Below, one piece after another: positions 53,791 through 64,000 of a DNA stretch of 64,000 nucleotides; positions within the stretch are counted from its first letter, which is position 1; each line of letters starts with the position of its first letter. A program made the translations under genes and the position numbers. The DNA lies in contig NC_048546.1 in NCBI RefSeq assembly GCF_902806685.2, positions 1,426,001 to 1,490,000 on the forward strand, written 5' to 3'. The notes under the pieces were generated by a model. It ran no database searches. It was not told the DNA's origin and saw only the letters and a program-made list of their open reading frames with translations. Origin of the DNA: Maniola hyperantus (taxonomy: Eukaryota; Arthropoda; Insecta; Lepidoptera; Nymphalidae).

Positions 53791-55544
53791 ATACAAGTGT
53801 AACATTTTCATCTATGACACCACCCCATATGGGTGTACAACTCAGCACAATATCTTCCATCAAATGCAGGACGGTAATTTTCAGCTGTGAATCGGAAAGA
53901 TTCGTAAATTACTAGAGAACAAGGACTAAAAAATCATTTATTTCAATATCTAGATGTTCACAGATCGCAATCGAGAAAGCGCGTTCGTTTTAACCGCTCC
54001 GAAGCCAGCATCCAGCTCTGCACATTAATTAATTAACCGGCCATTATCTCGCTTCTTATTATCTCTGCAGGATTTCGCGTCTTTTCTTAACACCGCTCAT
54101 TGTTATCACTGATCATCGCAAAAAGTCGTATCGCGCCGACAAAAGCCGATACACTAACATTGCTGGCCAGGAATCTGAAGGAACCCGCGCTCATTAACGC
54201 TTCTCATGCGCAACTATCAACCACAGCCCGAAACAGCACATCTCCAACTAAACAACCATTCAAAACTACACCTTCAACTTTACACATTAAAGCTCATTAA
54301 CAAACTACATAGTGCTCCTGGATAAAGTAAAGAAAAATGCTACATGATAATAGGATTGTAAAAGCAACCCAGTTACCTTTAGAAAAAGACCATACTCGGT
54401 GAATAGAAGAGCCGAGATAAAAGACATTATGGTGACAATTTCAAGAAACCATCTCAAACTAAAACATCGTAACGAATAAATGTGTGAAACAAAATTGAAT
54501 ATAATTTTAAAGAAGATAAAGTAGGAAATTGATTACATGTGCATGATAGATGAGGTGTTTTTAAACGGTTAAAAGGCAAACGATGTGCGATTAGTGTTTT
54601 TGCGTCGGCGCGGCGGCGTAATTAGGGGCTATCGGCGGTGCGTATGAAGACATAAATAAAAGGAGCACGCCTGAATTAGCTGCTGCTGGACCTGCCGGTA
54701 CAGTAGACCTCATTGAAGGTGACAATATAGACCTTAAGATGAGAACGATAAGAGCTATAGATTTTGGCAGTTTGGTTGCGGGTACACGAAATTTCGATCG
54801 ATCGCTCAGATATTTCTGTCTCCGGCGAATGGCGGAAAAAGTTAAGGTTTTCCCATTAAACTTTAAACAATGCAGATCTACTAGAGGCTTATAGAATGTG
54901 GACAATGCCGCTATGGGCATGAAATATTGAAGTTGGTTGGTGAAATATTTTTTAAAGGTTAATCATCTATGAATAGCATCGAGTGGCTTGCAATTTAATG
55001 ATGCCTTGCCAATTATATCTAAGTATATACAAAAGTCTGCATCAATAATGGAAAATTTAAGATTACTGGCAATTTCAACATCTTTAAATTCAGGGTAACT
55101 TTAAATAAAAACAAATGCATACTTATTTTTACCATTGATGTTGGGATTTTTACATATACTACCATTACAATCTTGATAGATGACACAAATAATTTTGGCG
55201 AGATGATTGATTTCAATTTAACACAAAAAGCCTTTTACACAAACAATTTCAATGCTTCAATACAGGCAAAAGTTTGTAACTTAATCAAAATAATTCTAAA
55301 GAAGATGACTTCGCCTTTCTTTCAGAGTAATAAGCTCTTGCACAGTAGGTACTAATTTAGCAAATACCAAGATGTTTTATTGAAACTAACGATTTTATTA
55401 TTATCTAATGCATATTGAAATCGATAAAGATTTTACTTGGCAATGGCATAACCTTTAATAATTAATAGAACCGATAGACGTCCACTGATGGGCTGCATTT
55501 TATGTCTCTTGTAGGGAAATCCATTTTTCCCTCTCCGTGATATG
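53791..55544. other. Longest stretch without an identified repeat
   Basis: About 1.75 kb. A C/A-rich part (54100-54300) differs in composition from its surroundings. At 54590-54920 both strands are open: 109 codons minus (54591-54920) and, without a start, 90 codons plus (54622-54894). No family recognised, so neither is called a gene. Confidence 0.5.
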
Positions 55545-55668
55545 ATTTTTTTAAGATCAGCTAAGCTGTTCAGCGCGGCAATGCAGCTAATTTCCTTGAC
55601 ACCATTCTACTCAGGCTTAGCTTATGGGTAGTAATGAATGAGTACTTAGGATAAGTTTTATTTTGACA
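55545..55668 (+). pseudogene. Non-LTR retrotransposon ORF2 scrap
   Basis: CAGCGCGGCAATGCAGCTAA and TTGACACCATTCTACTC match the end of the remnant at 40640-41005. Confidence 0.6.
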
Positions 55669-55866
55669 TCTTCTATAATATAAAAATGAATCACTAAAAG
55701 TGTTGCTCATCGCAAATCTCGAGAACCGCTGAACCGATTTCGCTAACTCTTTTTTTATAATATTCCTTGAAGTATGAGGATGGTTCTTACGGAGAGAAAA
55801 ATTTAATTCAACCTCCCCCTCAATTTTCTAAACTCCACCCGAACGAAGCCGGGCGGTTCAGCTAGT
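55669..55866 (+). mobile_element. Helitron-like element, family C, complete
   Basis: TCTTCTATAATATAAAAATG to GGGCGGTTCAGCTAGT, with CTCGAGAACCGCTGAACCGA inside. A TC start and CTAG-T end fit the Helitron pattern. Confidence 0.75.
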
Positions 55867-56273
55867 TTTCAATAAAAAAAATTAGATAAAAATCTTTCAA
55901 CAACCACTCACCCGATGTGACACCTTTGTTGAGGTCCCGACAATCAATTTCTTACCAAAATTTAACTAACTAAGAAAAAACTTTTCCAAAATTGGCCTTA
56001 CCCAGATTCAAACAAGCCTAGACTAGATTATTGCATCAGAGATCAGGAAGGGAGTAAATCTTGCTGTTGTTGAGTAGGCAAGTATTACTGGATAGCCTTA
56101 CAATGATTGCCCAAGCCCTGGTCGGTATAAGGCGTAGTCCAAATAGAATTTCACAAGTAGCGTATAATTAATCGCCTAGCGTTTATTGTTGCGCCCGCGC
56201 ACACTATCTGCATATCTGTGGGGTGACCATTGTTAACTTAACTATTTAAACGTACTTACTTACTTGTAAAAAT
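55867..56273. other. Stretch without a gene
   Basis: No recognisable feature. Confidence 0.5.
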
Positions 56274-56480
56274 CTACTTCCAACACTGCGTCTTCCGGTG
56301 CGAGGTCGCCATTTCCAGCACCTTGGGACCCCAACGTCTATCGGTTTTACGAACTATGTGCCCTGCCCATTGCCACTTCAGCTTCGCAACCCGTTGAGCT
56401 ATGTCGGTTACTCTAGTTCTCCTACGGATCTCCTCATTTCTGATTTGATCACGTAGGTTGTAGAGAAACTCCAAGCATAG
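56274..56480 (-). pseudogene. RTE-like LINE, C-terminal ORF remnant
   Basis: Sixty-six codons on the minus strand: LRDQIRNEEIRRRTRVTDIA then LKWQWAGHIVRKTDRRWGPK, the usual C-terminal motif of the lepidopteran endonuclease-reverse transcriptase. Short relative to the roughly 1000-residue parent protein; 5' part missing. Confidence 0.82.
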
Positions 56481-56825
56481 CTCTCTCCGTTACTTTTGTA
56501 TCTTAGATATAATTGACGAGGCAGAATTGGGTCAAAAAGTTAGTTCCTTAGCACACCCTCCAAAATATATCCTGTAGAATACCGACTACGACAGAACATC
56601 TGTCGCCTAAACTTATTAAACTTTATGGGTGTCTTTTTATGACATGATTTCTAATACTAAAGAAAAAAAAATTTTATACTTTGACGTAAGATTTTTTCAC
56701 ACGTTTATTAACTGTTATCTCCCAAAGCCACCATGATCCAAACAAATATCCAAAGAACTTTGACTCGCTCCAGCAATGCACGGGGCTGCAATTGCTTGTA
56801 CAGTATGGTATAATAATATTGTAAA
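56481..56825. other. Stretch without a gene
   Basis: No recognisable feature. Confidence 0.5.
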
Positions 56826-56990
56826 TTGATCACTTGAAAAGAGCAACCGCCGAGTTTCTTGCTGGTTCTTCTCGGTAGGAACGGCGCGCCGTTCCGAACC
56901 AGTGGTAAATTATACTAGTTGACGATTCAAAAGCACTTGTGATAAGTCTACTTGAATAAAATATATTTTATTCTATTCTATTCAACGTTC
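56826..56990 (+). repeat. LINE-type 3' end with ATTCT tail
   Basis: GAAAAGAGCAACCGCCGAGT, CCGTTCCGAACCAGTGGTAA, GACGATTCAAAAGCACTTGT, TTTTATTCTATTCTATTC. Confidence 0.72.
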
Positions 56991-57135
56991 CTCCTAGCGT
57001 TGGAGACGATACGCAGAGAAACTTTCAGCTTTTATAAAATAACGAAGGTCTGCCACGCGCTTGCTCTTAGGGTGAGATTTATAGAGCTCTGACCTAGCTT
57101 AGACTTAAGACAGAGTTAAAACGAGATAGAGCTAT
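56991..57135. other. Left flank of the BEL element
   Basis: No gene; ends GAGCTAT before the LTR. Confidence 0.6.
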
Positions 57136-57778
57136 TGTGCGGGACGATATAGTGCCTAGTGTGTGTATTGATTGACAATTAATAGTTTAACAGTTATTAT
57201 AGGATTTTATATAGTATAGATAAACAATGTTTAGCAAAGTCTTATGTATAGTATATACTTAAATAGCATGTAAACAGTAGCATAGTTATGATAGGATTTG
57301 TTAAGATTTTACTATGTAAATAACTTAGATTTAATAGCCTTTGATAAAGATTTCATAAATAGAAATAGACAGAGAAAGCAATAGTTTAGAGCGAGAGAAA
57401 TAGCGTAGATAGAGATAGCAACAGTGATAGAGCGAGATAGTTGTAGAAAGGGATAGGAATAATTATAGAGCGAGAGGCGCGGCTCTCACTACGGTATAGC
57501 CCGGAGTCGAAAAGACCCCTCTGAGTAGGCCACACCTCTCGAGCTTGCTCTCTCCTGATTGGTCAATGTAAAGATCCTCTGATTGGCCAGCCAATCAGAT
57601 GGTCTACTTTTTTTATGGGATTTTCAAATAAATACTGGCCCGGTTTTGTATGCCGGCACAGTTCTCCTCTAGACCTAGCGGTAGCAGTACCTAAGGAATA
57701 AAGAAAATAGTGCTTCAACAAGTGTTTTCCTGAAGAATTCCAACCAATCCAGCATAGTGAGATGTGCAGAAGCGCACA
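57136..57778 (+). repeat. Left LTR of the BEL element
   Basis: 643 bp. It carries purine-rich AGAGATAG-like runs (57400-57470) and CCAAT boxes: CTGATTGG at 57555-57562 and a 20-bp perfect palindrome CTGATTGG-CCAG-CCAATCAG at 57579-57598. AATAAA occurs at 57627 and 57697. The CCAAT palindrome about 30-50 bp before the first AATAAA suggests promoter and poly(A) functions packed closely; this is inference. Confidence 0.93.
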
Positions 57779-57783
57779 TTGAA

Positions 57784-57801
57784 TGGTCCTTCGGTCGCCG
57801 G
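57784..57801 (+). promoter_or_regulatory. Primer binding site, tRNA-Tyr type
   Basis: TGGTCCTTCG, 5 nt after the LTR end, complements the 3' end of tRNA-Tyr (CGAAGGACCA). The following CGCCGGAT resembles the next tRNA segment after a 2-nt insertion (GT). It is imperfect beyond 10 nt. Confidence 0.65.
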
Positions 57802-57853
57802 ATACGTTGGAAAATCGGAAAAAATTGAAGAAAATTCATCGAATTCGGGAAAT

Positions 57854-60800
57854 ATGCCAGTGACACGGCAGGAGCTCAAGAACCGCAAGGCCTCAACAGA
57901 AGAAGAGTCTCCGGCCGCATCAGAGGATACTGCTACCACCGCCGCAACAGAAACTACAGTGTCGGAGCGAACGGCGTCGAGGGCGGCAACAGACACCTCC
58001 GCGACATCCAGGTCGACGGCCGTGCCACCCTCCGAGACATCGACGTCCGCCGTGCCTTCCTCCGAGTCAGTCAGAGAGATGACTGCAACCGCCGCCGCCT
58101 CACAGATGTCTGCGCCCACCACCGTCGCGTTGGCACTGCCCGCCGATGCGACACAGTTGGGGCCCCCCGCTGCCGTGGAGGCCTCCGCTATAGAACAGGG
58201 GCGTAGCCAGGCTAGAGAAGCGTCGGCCATCCAGAAGAGGAGGAGGACTGTCAAGCCGCAAGAAGTACCACTCCCCCCTAGCAAGAAGGGGGAGGGGTCG
58301 ACCCACAGCCGCAGCAAGGCGCATAGAATAGCGAAGGCCAAGGAAGAACTGCTACGTCTTCAGGTCGAACTTGCCGCTGCCCGCATCACCGCCATGGAAG
58401 CTGAAGAAACAGAAGATGAAATAGAAGATGATGGTGCATCCATCCACTCCGGAGCCGAGACGAGCGAACGAGTGGGCAACTGGTTGGAGTCACAGCCCCC
58501 ACGCCCCGCGCTAGCGATCACCAGCGAGCCACACTACCCTATAGAACCAGTGGTCAACAGCACGGGACAACAGAAGCACCAGAATCCACTTCAGTCACCG
58601 GCGGGAGTGCAACCGGGTCTAACAGAACTCGCCAAAGCCATCACGCTCGCCGTCAAAGCAGCACGACGCCCAAAGTTCATCGAGCTGCCCATCTTCGGAG
58701 GATCACATCAGGAATGGCTACCGTTCCGCGCCGCATATTACGAAACAGAAAGCATGTTCACCACAATAGAAAACACAAATCGTCTAAGAAGAAACCTAAA
58801 GGGAAGAGCAAAAGAAGCAGTTGAAGGTCTTCTCATCACCAGCGCGCACCCAACAGAAGTAATGAAGACACTGGAATCCAGATTCGGAAGACCAGAATCC
58901 ATCGCTATGATGGAGATAGAAGCTCTACGTGGATTGCCGCGCCTTACCGAGTCACCGCGCGACATCTGCATCTTCTCGACGAAGGTCTCCAATGTGGTCG
59001 CGACTTTGAAGACACTCAGCTGCGTGAACTACATGTACAACCCGGAGGTTTCGAAGACAGTCGTGGACAAGCTCACACCTACGCTGCGCTATAGATACTA
59101 CGACTTCGCAGTGCTACAGCCGAAAGAAGATCCGGAACTAATGAAGATGGAGAAGTTCCTCAAGAGAGAAGCGGAGCTGTGCGGGCCGTACGCGCTTCCT
59201 GAACAAGTGGCACCGCACACATCACATGCACCAGCCACGCAACAAAGAAGGCCGCAGAAAATTCACAACGTAACAGAAAAACAGTATACACCCAAGTGCG
59301 CCATCTGTGAAGGAGAGCACGGGGCAAGCGATTGTGAACAATTCAAGAATGCGGATGCAAACGGAAGATGGGACATAGCCAAGTCCAAACGCCTGTGTTT
59401 TCGATGTCTTCGGTACAGAAACAGAACACACAACTGCCGGGTCAAGGCGTGTGGCGTCAACAGCTGCAAATACTTTCACCACAAGATGCTGCACTACACC
59501 AAGGCACCGGAGAAGAAAGAAGGCGTCGAAATCACAGAAATAATCAACTCGGCGTGGACTATACAGAAGAAACAATCCTATCTGAAGATTATTCCAGTGC
59601 AAGTTGAGGGGCCCAAAGGAGCTCTCAACACATTCGCCTTGATGGACGACGGGTCAACAGTGACATTGATAGACAACAGCATAGCCGAACTCATCGGAGC
59701 AACAGGACCCATCGATCCCTTGAAGATAGAAACTATCAACGACATGAAGACATCAGAGTCAGCCTCAAGAAGAGTGAACATCAAGCTGAGAGGTCTCAAC
59801 GATCATGAAGAACGTATACAAGCACGAACAGTGAAGAACCTTCAAGTGTCATCACAACGGGTTTCAAGAGAGTTGGTGGACGGCTGCACACACCTGGCAG
59901 ACATCCGCGACTACCTCGTATATGCAGACATCAAGCCTCGAGTCCTGATCGGTCAAGATAATTGGCACCTCCTGTTGACAACAGAAGTGAGAAGAGGAAA
60001 TAGCAATCAACCAGTAGCCTCTCTCACACCGCTGGGGTGGGTGCTACACGGCAGCCAGAGCCGCGCCGCCGGACGTAGCATCGACTTCGTATCGCACGTC
60101 ACAGAGGGAACAGAAGACGACCTGGACAGCCTCGTTAAGCAGTATTTCGAGATGGACGCACTCTGCATACAGCCGAAGAAACCGAAGACAGATCCGGAAG
60201 AACAAGCACTTCGTATCCTGGAGAAGACCACTACCAAACAGGAAGATGGAAGATATGAAACAGGACTTCTCTGGCGCAAAGAAGATGTTACGTTCCCGGA
60301 CAACTACCACAACTCACTGAAGCGACTTCACAACATAGAAAAGAAGATCGACCGAGACCCCAAGCTGAAACAGAAGTACACAGAACAGATGGAAGCTCTC
60401 ATCTCAAAAGGATACGCTGAACTCGCTCCGAAACAGAAGACTGCTGGCAAGACATGGTACCTGCCACATTTCGCAGTGATCAACCCGATGAAACCTGAGA
60501 AGCTCCGAGTGGTACACGACGCAGCAGCGAAGACAAAAGGAGTAGCTCTCAACGACATGCTACTCAAAGGACCTGATCTCCTGCAGTCACTGCCTGGCGT
60601 CATCATGCGATTCCGGCAACACGCAGTAGCAGTCACAGCGGATATCAAGGAGATGTTCATGCAAGTCAAGCTGCGAGCTGAAGACAGGGACGCACTGCGC
60701 TATCTGTGGCGAGGGGAACGAAGAGACAGCCAACCACCTGAAGAATATAGAATGACTTCGTTGATCTTCGGTGCATCAAGTTCCCCATCTACAGCAATCT

Positions 60801-63577
60801 ACATCAAGAACTTGAATGCTGTACAGCACAAAGAAGCTCACCCTGAAGCCGCAGCTGCCATCGTACAGAAGCACTACGTGGACGACTACTTGGACAGCTT
60901 CAGAAACCTCGAGGAAGCAGTGCGCATCACGAAGTCAGTACGCGAAGTGCACTCAAAGGCCAGCTTCGAGTTAAAACAATGGAAGTCGAACTCGCCTCAA
61001 CTGTTAGAAGCACTGGGCGAAGTTGAACCAACAGAAGACATGGAACTCTACAAGCCAGAAGAGAAGACAGAAAGGGTGCTGGGTGTCATTTGGAAGCTCA
61101 ACACAGACGAACTCACCTTCAACCTCAACTTGGCACGCGTCGCACCAACACTCATCAGTGGGAAGACACCGACGAAGAGAGAAGCGCTGCGAGTGGTCAT
61201 GTCACTCTTCGATCCGCTCGGGCTCGCATCACCTGTCACCATAAGAGCGAAACAGCTGCTGCAAGAAGTATGGCGAAGAGGCACGTCGTGGGATGACGAA
61301 ATAGATGAAGACCTGGCTGAGCAGTGGCAAGACTGGATGAATCATCTGAAGAACCTCAGCAGCGTGGCAATCCCAAGGCGTTACCTACAGTACAACGACG
61401 CCACTTCAATCCAGCTACACGTGTTCACCGATGCAAGCGAAGCAGCCTACTCAGCAGTCGTCTTCTGGAGGACAGTGACACCGGAAGGTGAAGTCAGCCT
61501 ATCGCTCATCATGGCCAAAGCGAAGGTTGCGCCGCTGAAGTTGACGTCCATCCCGAGGTTGGAGCTCCAGGCAGCAGTGATGGGTACAAGACTTGCCGAA
61601 ACAGTCATAGAAGAGCACGAGAGAAAACCAGACTGCAAGGTGTTCTGGACAGACAGCAAGACCGTACTCACCTGGATCCGAACAGGAGCACGCTCATACA
61701 AGCCCTACGTAGCACATCGCCTGGCTGCAATAGAAGAGTCTTCCAAAGTCAACGAGTGGCGCTGGGTGCCAACGAAGCTGAACGTAGCAGACGACGCTAC
61801 GCGAGACGTGCCAACATCATTCGACGAGAAGCACCGCTGGTACAAGGGACCTGACTTTCTCTACGAAGCAGAAGACCAATGGCCCGTCGAAGTGTCTACA
61901 GAAAAAGAAGAACCTTCTGGCGAAGAGAGAATACACCATGTCATAGACAGAAGCAAGCCGAAGCTTTCACAAGCCTTACCCGAGGTGTCTCGCTTCTCAA
62001 ACTGGGACAGACTTCGGTACACCACAGCTCGAGTTCTGCAGTTCATCGAACTCTGTAGAGCCACCAAACAGAGTGTCAACTACAGAAGGACAAGAAAGAA
62101 CACAGAAAAGGACCCAAACTGGAAGAAGACGAACAAGCCTGCGACGAAACAGAAACAAATAGTGAAGACAAAAGCATCGTCCAGCAGGAAGTTTCTCCCA
62201 GTCACCGCAGAACATCTCCGAAGAGCCGAAGAACTCCTGATGCGCTCATCTCAAGAGGACTCCTTCGGAGAAGAAATAGAAGTCTTGAACAATAGCAAGA
62301 CACTTAACAAGGAGAGCCGCCTACACCAGCTGAGCGTCGAGTACGTCAACAACACCATCAGACTGAGAAGCCGAATTCAAGCAACAGAAGGCATAACAGA
62401 ACATCTGAAGAGTCCAATGGTGCTCGACGGTGACCACTCGACAATCAGACTCTGGGTGAATGCAGTGCATCAGCAGCTTCACCACGCCGGCGTCGAGACG
62501 ACAGTGAACGAGTGCCGACAGCAGTACTGGGTGCTACGCCTGAGACCTGTAACAAGAATGGTCATACGACGCTGCCTTTTCTGCCGAATGAAGACTCAGA
62601 AGCCACCATACCCCAGGACTGGAGACCTGCCAGGATGCCGCCTAGCTCATCACAGACGTCCCTTCACATTCACCGGGGTGGACTACTTCGGGCCTCTCTC
62701 CGTGACCGTCGGCCGAACAAGACAGAAGAGATGGGTGGCCATCTTCACCTGCCTGACCATGAGGGCCATACATCTGGAGATCGCCGGCTCACTCAGCGCA
62801 GACTCGGCGGTGATGGCACTGAGGAGAATGATGGCGAAACGAGGGACTCCAACTGAAGTCTGGTCGGACAACGGCAGCAACCTGAAGGCAGCAGACAAGG
62901 AGCTGCGTCAAGCACTCGACGAAGCAACAGCAGAGGAAGCAGCCAAGAAGACAATCTCCTGGCGCTACATTCCACCCGGGGCGCCGTTCATGGGCGGAGC
63001 TTGGGAGCGACTGGTGCGCTCCGTGAAGACGGCGCTGACAGCAACACTCCACGAACGCCATCCTACAGAAGAGGTCCTCTCCACCCTGCTGGCCGAAGTG
63101 GAATATACAGTCAACAGCAGACCACTGACTCACGTCTCAGTCAGTCCAGATGATCCAGAAGCGCTGACACCGAACCATTTCCTGCTGGGAGGTCCAGGAC
63201 GTGTACCGCTGCCAGGTACATTCGACGAAGAGGATGCGGTCTCCAGATCTACGTGGCGAGCTTCGCAGCGATTGGCCGACATCTTCTGGACGCGCTGGGT
63301 GAAGGAGTACCTGCCGGAACTCCAAAACCGGCGGGAGCCGCATGGACGAGGCCCAGCGATCCAGAACAACGACCTGGTGCAAGTCGTCGACGCCAACCTG
63401 CCCCGAAACGTGTGGATCCGAGGCAGAGTCATCGCAACGTATCCAGGACCAGACAACGTCGTGCGCGCAGTGGACATCCGGACCAAAGGCGGAGTGCTGA
63501 GACGGCCGGTGAGGAAGCTGGTGGTCCTGCCTGTATCGACGGACGACGCGCCCGCACCGACAGACAATGCGACATAA
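57854..63577 (+). CDS. gag-pol: BEL/Pao gag-pol polyprotein, intact
   Basis: Single polyprotein of 1907 residues from the ATG at 57854, the first methionine of the frame; the frame is open further back through the primer site into the LTR, but without an ATG. Order: Ala/Thr/Ser-rich N-terminus; DUF1759-like gag from about residue 274 (KFIELPIFGG); Cys/His knuckles from C482 (CX2CX3HX4C, then CFRC and CX4CX3HH); aspartic protease DDGS at 598-601; RT with YVDD at 1008-1011; Pao peptidase/RNase H region with FTDAS, D1193; H2C2 zinc domain near 1543; integrase D1610, D1672, E1718 (45 residues between the last two); DUF5641-like tail at about 1793-1893. No stop or frameshift. It is GC-rich compared with the AT-rich gypsy genes. 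With near-identical LTRs this copy may be competent to move. Confidence 0.96.
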   Translation: MPVTRQELKNRKASTEEESPAASEDTATTAATETTVSERTASRAATDTSATSRSTAVPPSETSTSAVPSSESVREMTATAAASQMSAPTTVALALPADATQLGPPAAVEASAIEQGRSQAREASAIQKRRRTVKPQEVPLPPSKKGEGSTHSRSKAHRIAKAKEELLRLQVELAAARITAMEAEETEDEIEDDGASIHSGAETSERVGNWLESQPPRPALAITSEPHYPIEPVVNSTGQQKHQNPLQSPAGVQPGLTELAKAITLAVKAARRPKFIELPIFGGSHQEWLPFRAAYYETESMFTTIENTNRLRRNLKGRAKEAVEGLLITSAHPTEVMKTLESRFGRPESIAMMEIEALRGLPRLTESPRDICIFSTKVSNVVATLKTLSCVNYMYNPEVSKTVVDKLTPTLRYRYYDFAVLQPKEDPELMKMEKFLKREAELCGPYALPEQVAPHTSHAPATQQRRPQKIHNVTEKQYTPKCAICEGEHGASDCEQFKNADANGRWDIAKSKRLCFRCLRYRNRTHNCRVKACGVNSCKYFHHKMLHYTKAPEKKEGVEITEIINSAWTIQKKQSYLKIIPVQVEGPKGALNTFALMDDGSTVTLIDNSIAELIGATGPIDPLKIETINDMKTSESASRRVNIKLRGLNDHEERIQARTVKNLQVSSQRVSRELVDGCTHLADIRDYLVYADIKPRVLIGQDNWHLLLTTEVRRGNSNQPVASLTPLGWVLHGSQSRAAGRSIDFVSHVTEGTEDDLDSLVKQYFEMDALCIQPKKPKTDPEEQALRILEKTTTKQEDGRYETGLLWRKEDVTFPDNYHNSLKRLHNIEKKIDRDPKLKQKYTEQMEALISKGYAELAPKQKTAGKTWYLPHFAVINPMKPEKLRVVHDAAAKTKGVALNDMLLKGPDLLQSLPGVIMRFRQHAVAVTADIKEMFMQVKLRAEDRDALRYLWRGERRDSQPPEEYRMTSLIFGASSSPSTAIYIKNLNAVQHKEAHPEAAAAIVQKHYVDDYLDSFRNLEEAVRITKSVREVHSKASFELKQWKSNSPQLLEALGEVEPTEDMELYKPEEKTERVLGVIWKLNTDELTFNLNLARVAPTLISGKTPTKREALRVVMSLFDPLGLASPVTIRAKQLLQEVWRRGTSWDDEIDEDLAEQWQDWMNHLKNLSSVAIPRRYLQYNDATSIQLHVFTDASEAAYSAVVFWRTVTPEGEVSLSLIMAKAKVAPLKLTSIPRLELQAAVMGTRLAETVIEEHERKPDCKVFWTDSKTVLTWIRTGARSYKPYVAHRLAAIEESSKVNEWRWVPTKLNVADDATRDVPTSFDEKHRWYKGPDFLYEAEDQWPVEVSTEKEEPSGEERIHHVIDRSKPKLSQALPEVSRFSNWDRLRYTTARVLQFIELCRATKQSVNYRRTRKNTEKDPNWKKTNKPATKQKQIVKTKASSSRKFLPVTAEHLRRAEELLMRSSQEDSFGEEIEVLNNSKTLNKESRLHQLSVEYVNNTIRLRSRIQATEGITEHLKSPMVLDGDHSTIRLWVNAVHQQLHHAGVETTVNECRQQYWVLRLRPVTRMVIRRCLFCRMKTQKPPYPRTGDLPGCRLAHHRRPFTFTGVDYFGPLSVTVGRTRQKRWVAIFTCLTMRAIHLEIAGSLSADSAVMALRRMMAKRGTPTEVWSDNGSNLKAADKELRQALDEATAEEAAKKTISWRYIPPGAPFMGGAWERLVRSVKTALTATLHERHPTEEVLSTLLAEVEYTVNSRPLTHVSVSPDDPEALTPNHFLLGGPGRVPLPGTFDEEDAVSRSTWRASQRLADIFWTRWVKEYLPELQNRREPHGRGPAIQNNDLVQVVDANLPRNVWIRGRVIATYPGPDNVVRAVDIRTKGGVLRRPVRKLVVLPVSTDDAPAPTDNAT

Positions 63578-63593
63578 TCGCACGGCGGGAGGA

Positions 63594-64000
63594 TGTGCGG
63601 GACGATATAGTGCCTAGTGTGTGTATTGATTGACAATTAATAGTTTAACAGTTATTATAGGATTTTATATAGTATAGATAAACAATGTTTAGCAAAGTCT
63701 TATGTATAGTATATACTTAAATAGCATGTAAACAGTAGCATAGTTATGATAGGATTTGTTAAGATTTTACTATGTAAATAACTTAGATTTAATAGCCTTT
63801 GATAAAGATTTCATAAATAGAAATAGACAGAGAAAGCAATAGTTTAGAGCGAGAGAAATAGCGTAGATAGAGATAGCAACAGTGATAGAGCGAGATAGTT
63901 GTAGAAAGGGATAGGAATAATTATAGAGCGAGAGGCGCGGCTCTCACTACGGTATAGCCCGGAGTCGAAAAGACCCCTCTGAGTAGGCCACACCTCTCGA
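63594..64000 (+). repeat. Right LTR of the BEL element, cut by the window edge
   Basis: Matches 57136-57542 by eye. The rest, including the CCAAT palindrome and the poly(A) signals, lies outside the window. Confidence 0.93.

Larger units (their letters stand above)
57136..64000 (+). mobile_element. BEL/Pao LTR retrotransposon, right end outside the window
   Basis: Left LTR 57136-57778; its start reappears at 63594 and continues to the window end (407 of 643 bp), 6458 bp away and identical by eye. The LTR ends are mutually inverted, TGTGCG and CGCACA. A primer site, a single gag-pol frame and a purine tract (about 63584-63593) complete it. Projected full length is 7101 bp, ending near position 64236 if the window were extended. 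The left flank GCTAT (57131-57135) would be the 5-bp target duplication to look for beyond the right end. Confidence 0.96.

Overview
The window looks like a gene-poor, repeat-dense stretch of a lepidopteran (moth or butterfly) nuclear genome. This rests on the repeats: many short Helitron-like elements ending in CTAGT, tRNA-derived SINEs with ATG-repeat tails, and interspersed repeats whose sequence I recognise from lepidopteran DNA. I found no intact host gene, no functional tRNA or rRNA, and no prokaryotic feature. All substantial intact coding capacity belongs to two LTR retrotransposons.

Layout. 1-26.6 kb: AT-rich host DNA filled with short Helitron-like elements, SINEs, non-LTR retrotransposon remnants, hAT-type MITEs with 8-bp target duplications (13767-14024, 18077-18241, 25290-25434), TA-flanked MITEs, and an 849-bp tandem duplication (23416-25132). 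26866-30973: a 4.1-kb non-coding LTR element with 912-bp LTRs, inserted inside an older Helitron-like copy. 31-41.4 kb: more of the same, including a 1.2-kb TIR element (35181-36404) nested in a foldback repeat and carrying one transposase-like helix-turn-helix exon. 41456-50844: a complete Ty3/gypsy element (1471-bp LTRs, ACAC target duplication) with gag, PR-RT-RNase H and integrase frames. 50.8-57.1 kb: SINEs, MITEs, LINE fragments, an (ATTTC)18 microsatellite and a possible unassigned exon near 54.7 kb. 57136 to the window end: a BEL/Pao element with one intact 1907-codon gag-pol frame; its right LTR runs out of the window.

How the parts work together. In the gypsy element three frames are joined by two -1 steps. 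Each overlap contains a heptamer of the X XXY YYZ slippery type (45355-45361 and 47382-47388), so a two-frameshift expression scheme is plausible and unusual for this group. The paired LTRs look identical by eye in the gypsy and 4.1-kb elements, and in the visible part of the BEL LTR, so these insertions are probably young. Several short perfect hairpins, one at the junction of the tandem duplication with a 19-nt inverted template copy, suggest repeated snap-back repair events in this DNA. All similarity statements come from reading the sequence and from memory of the families; no search was run.
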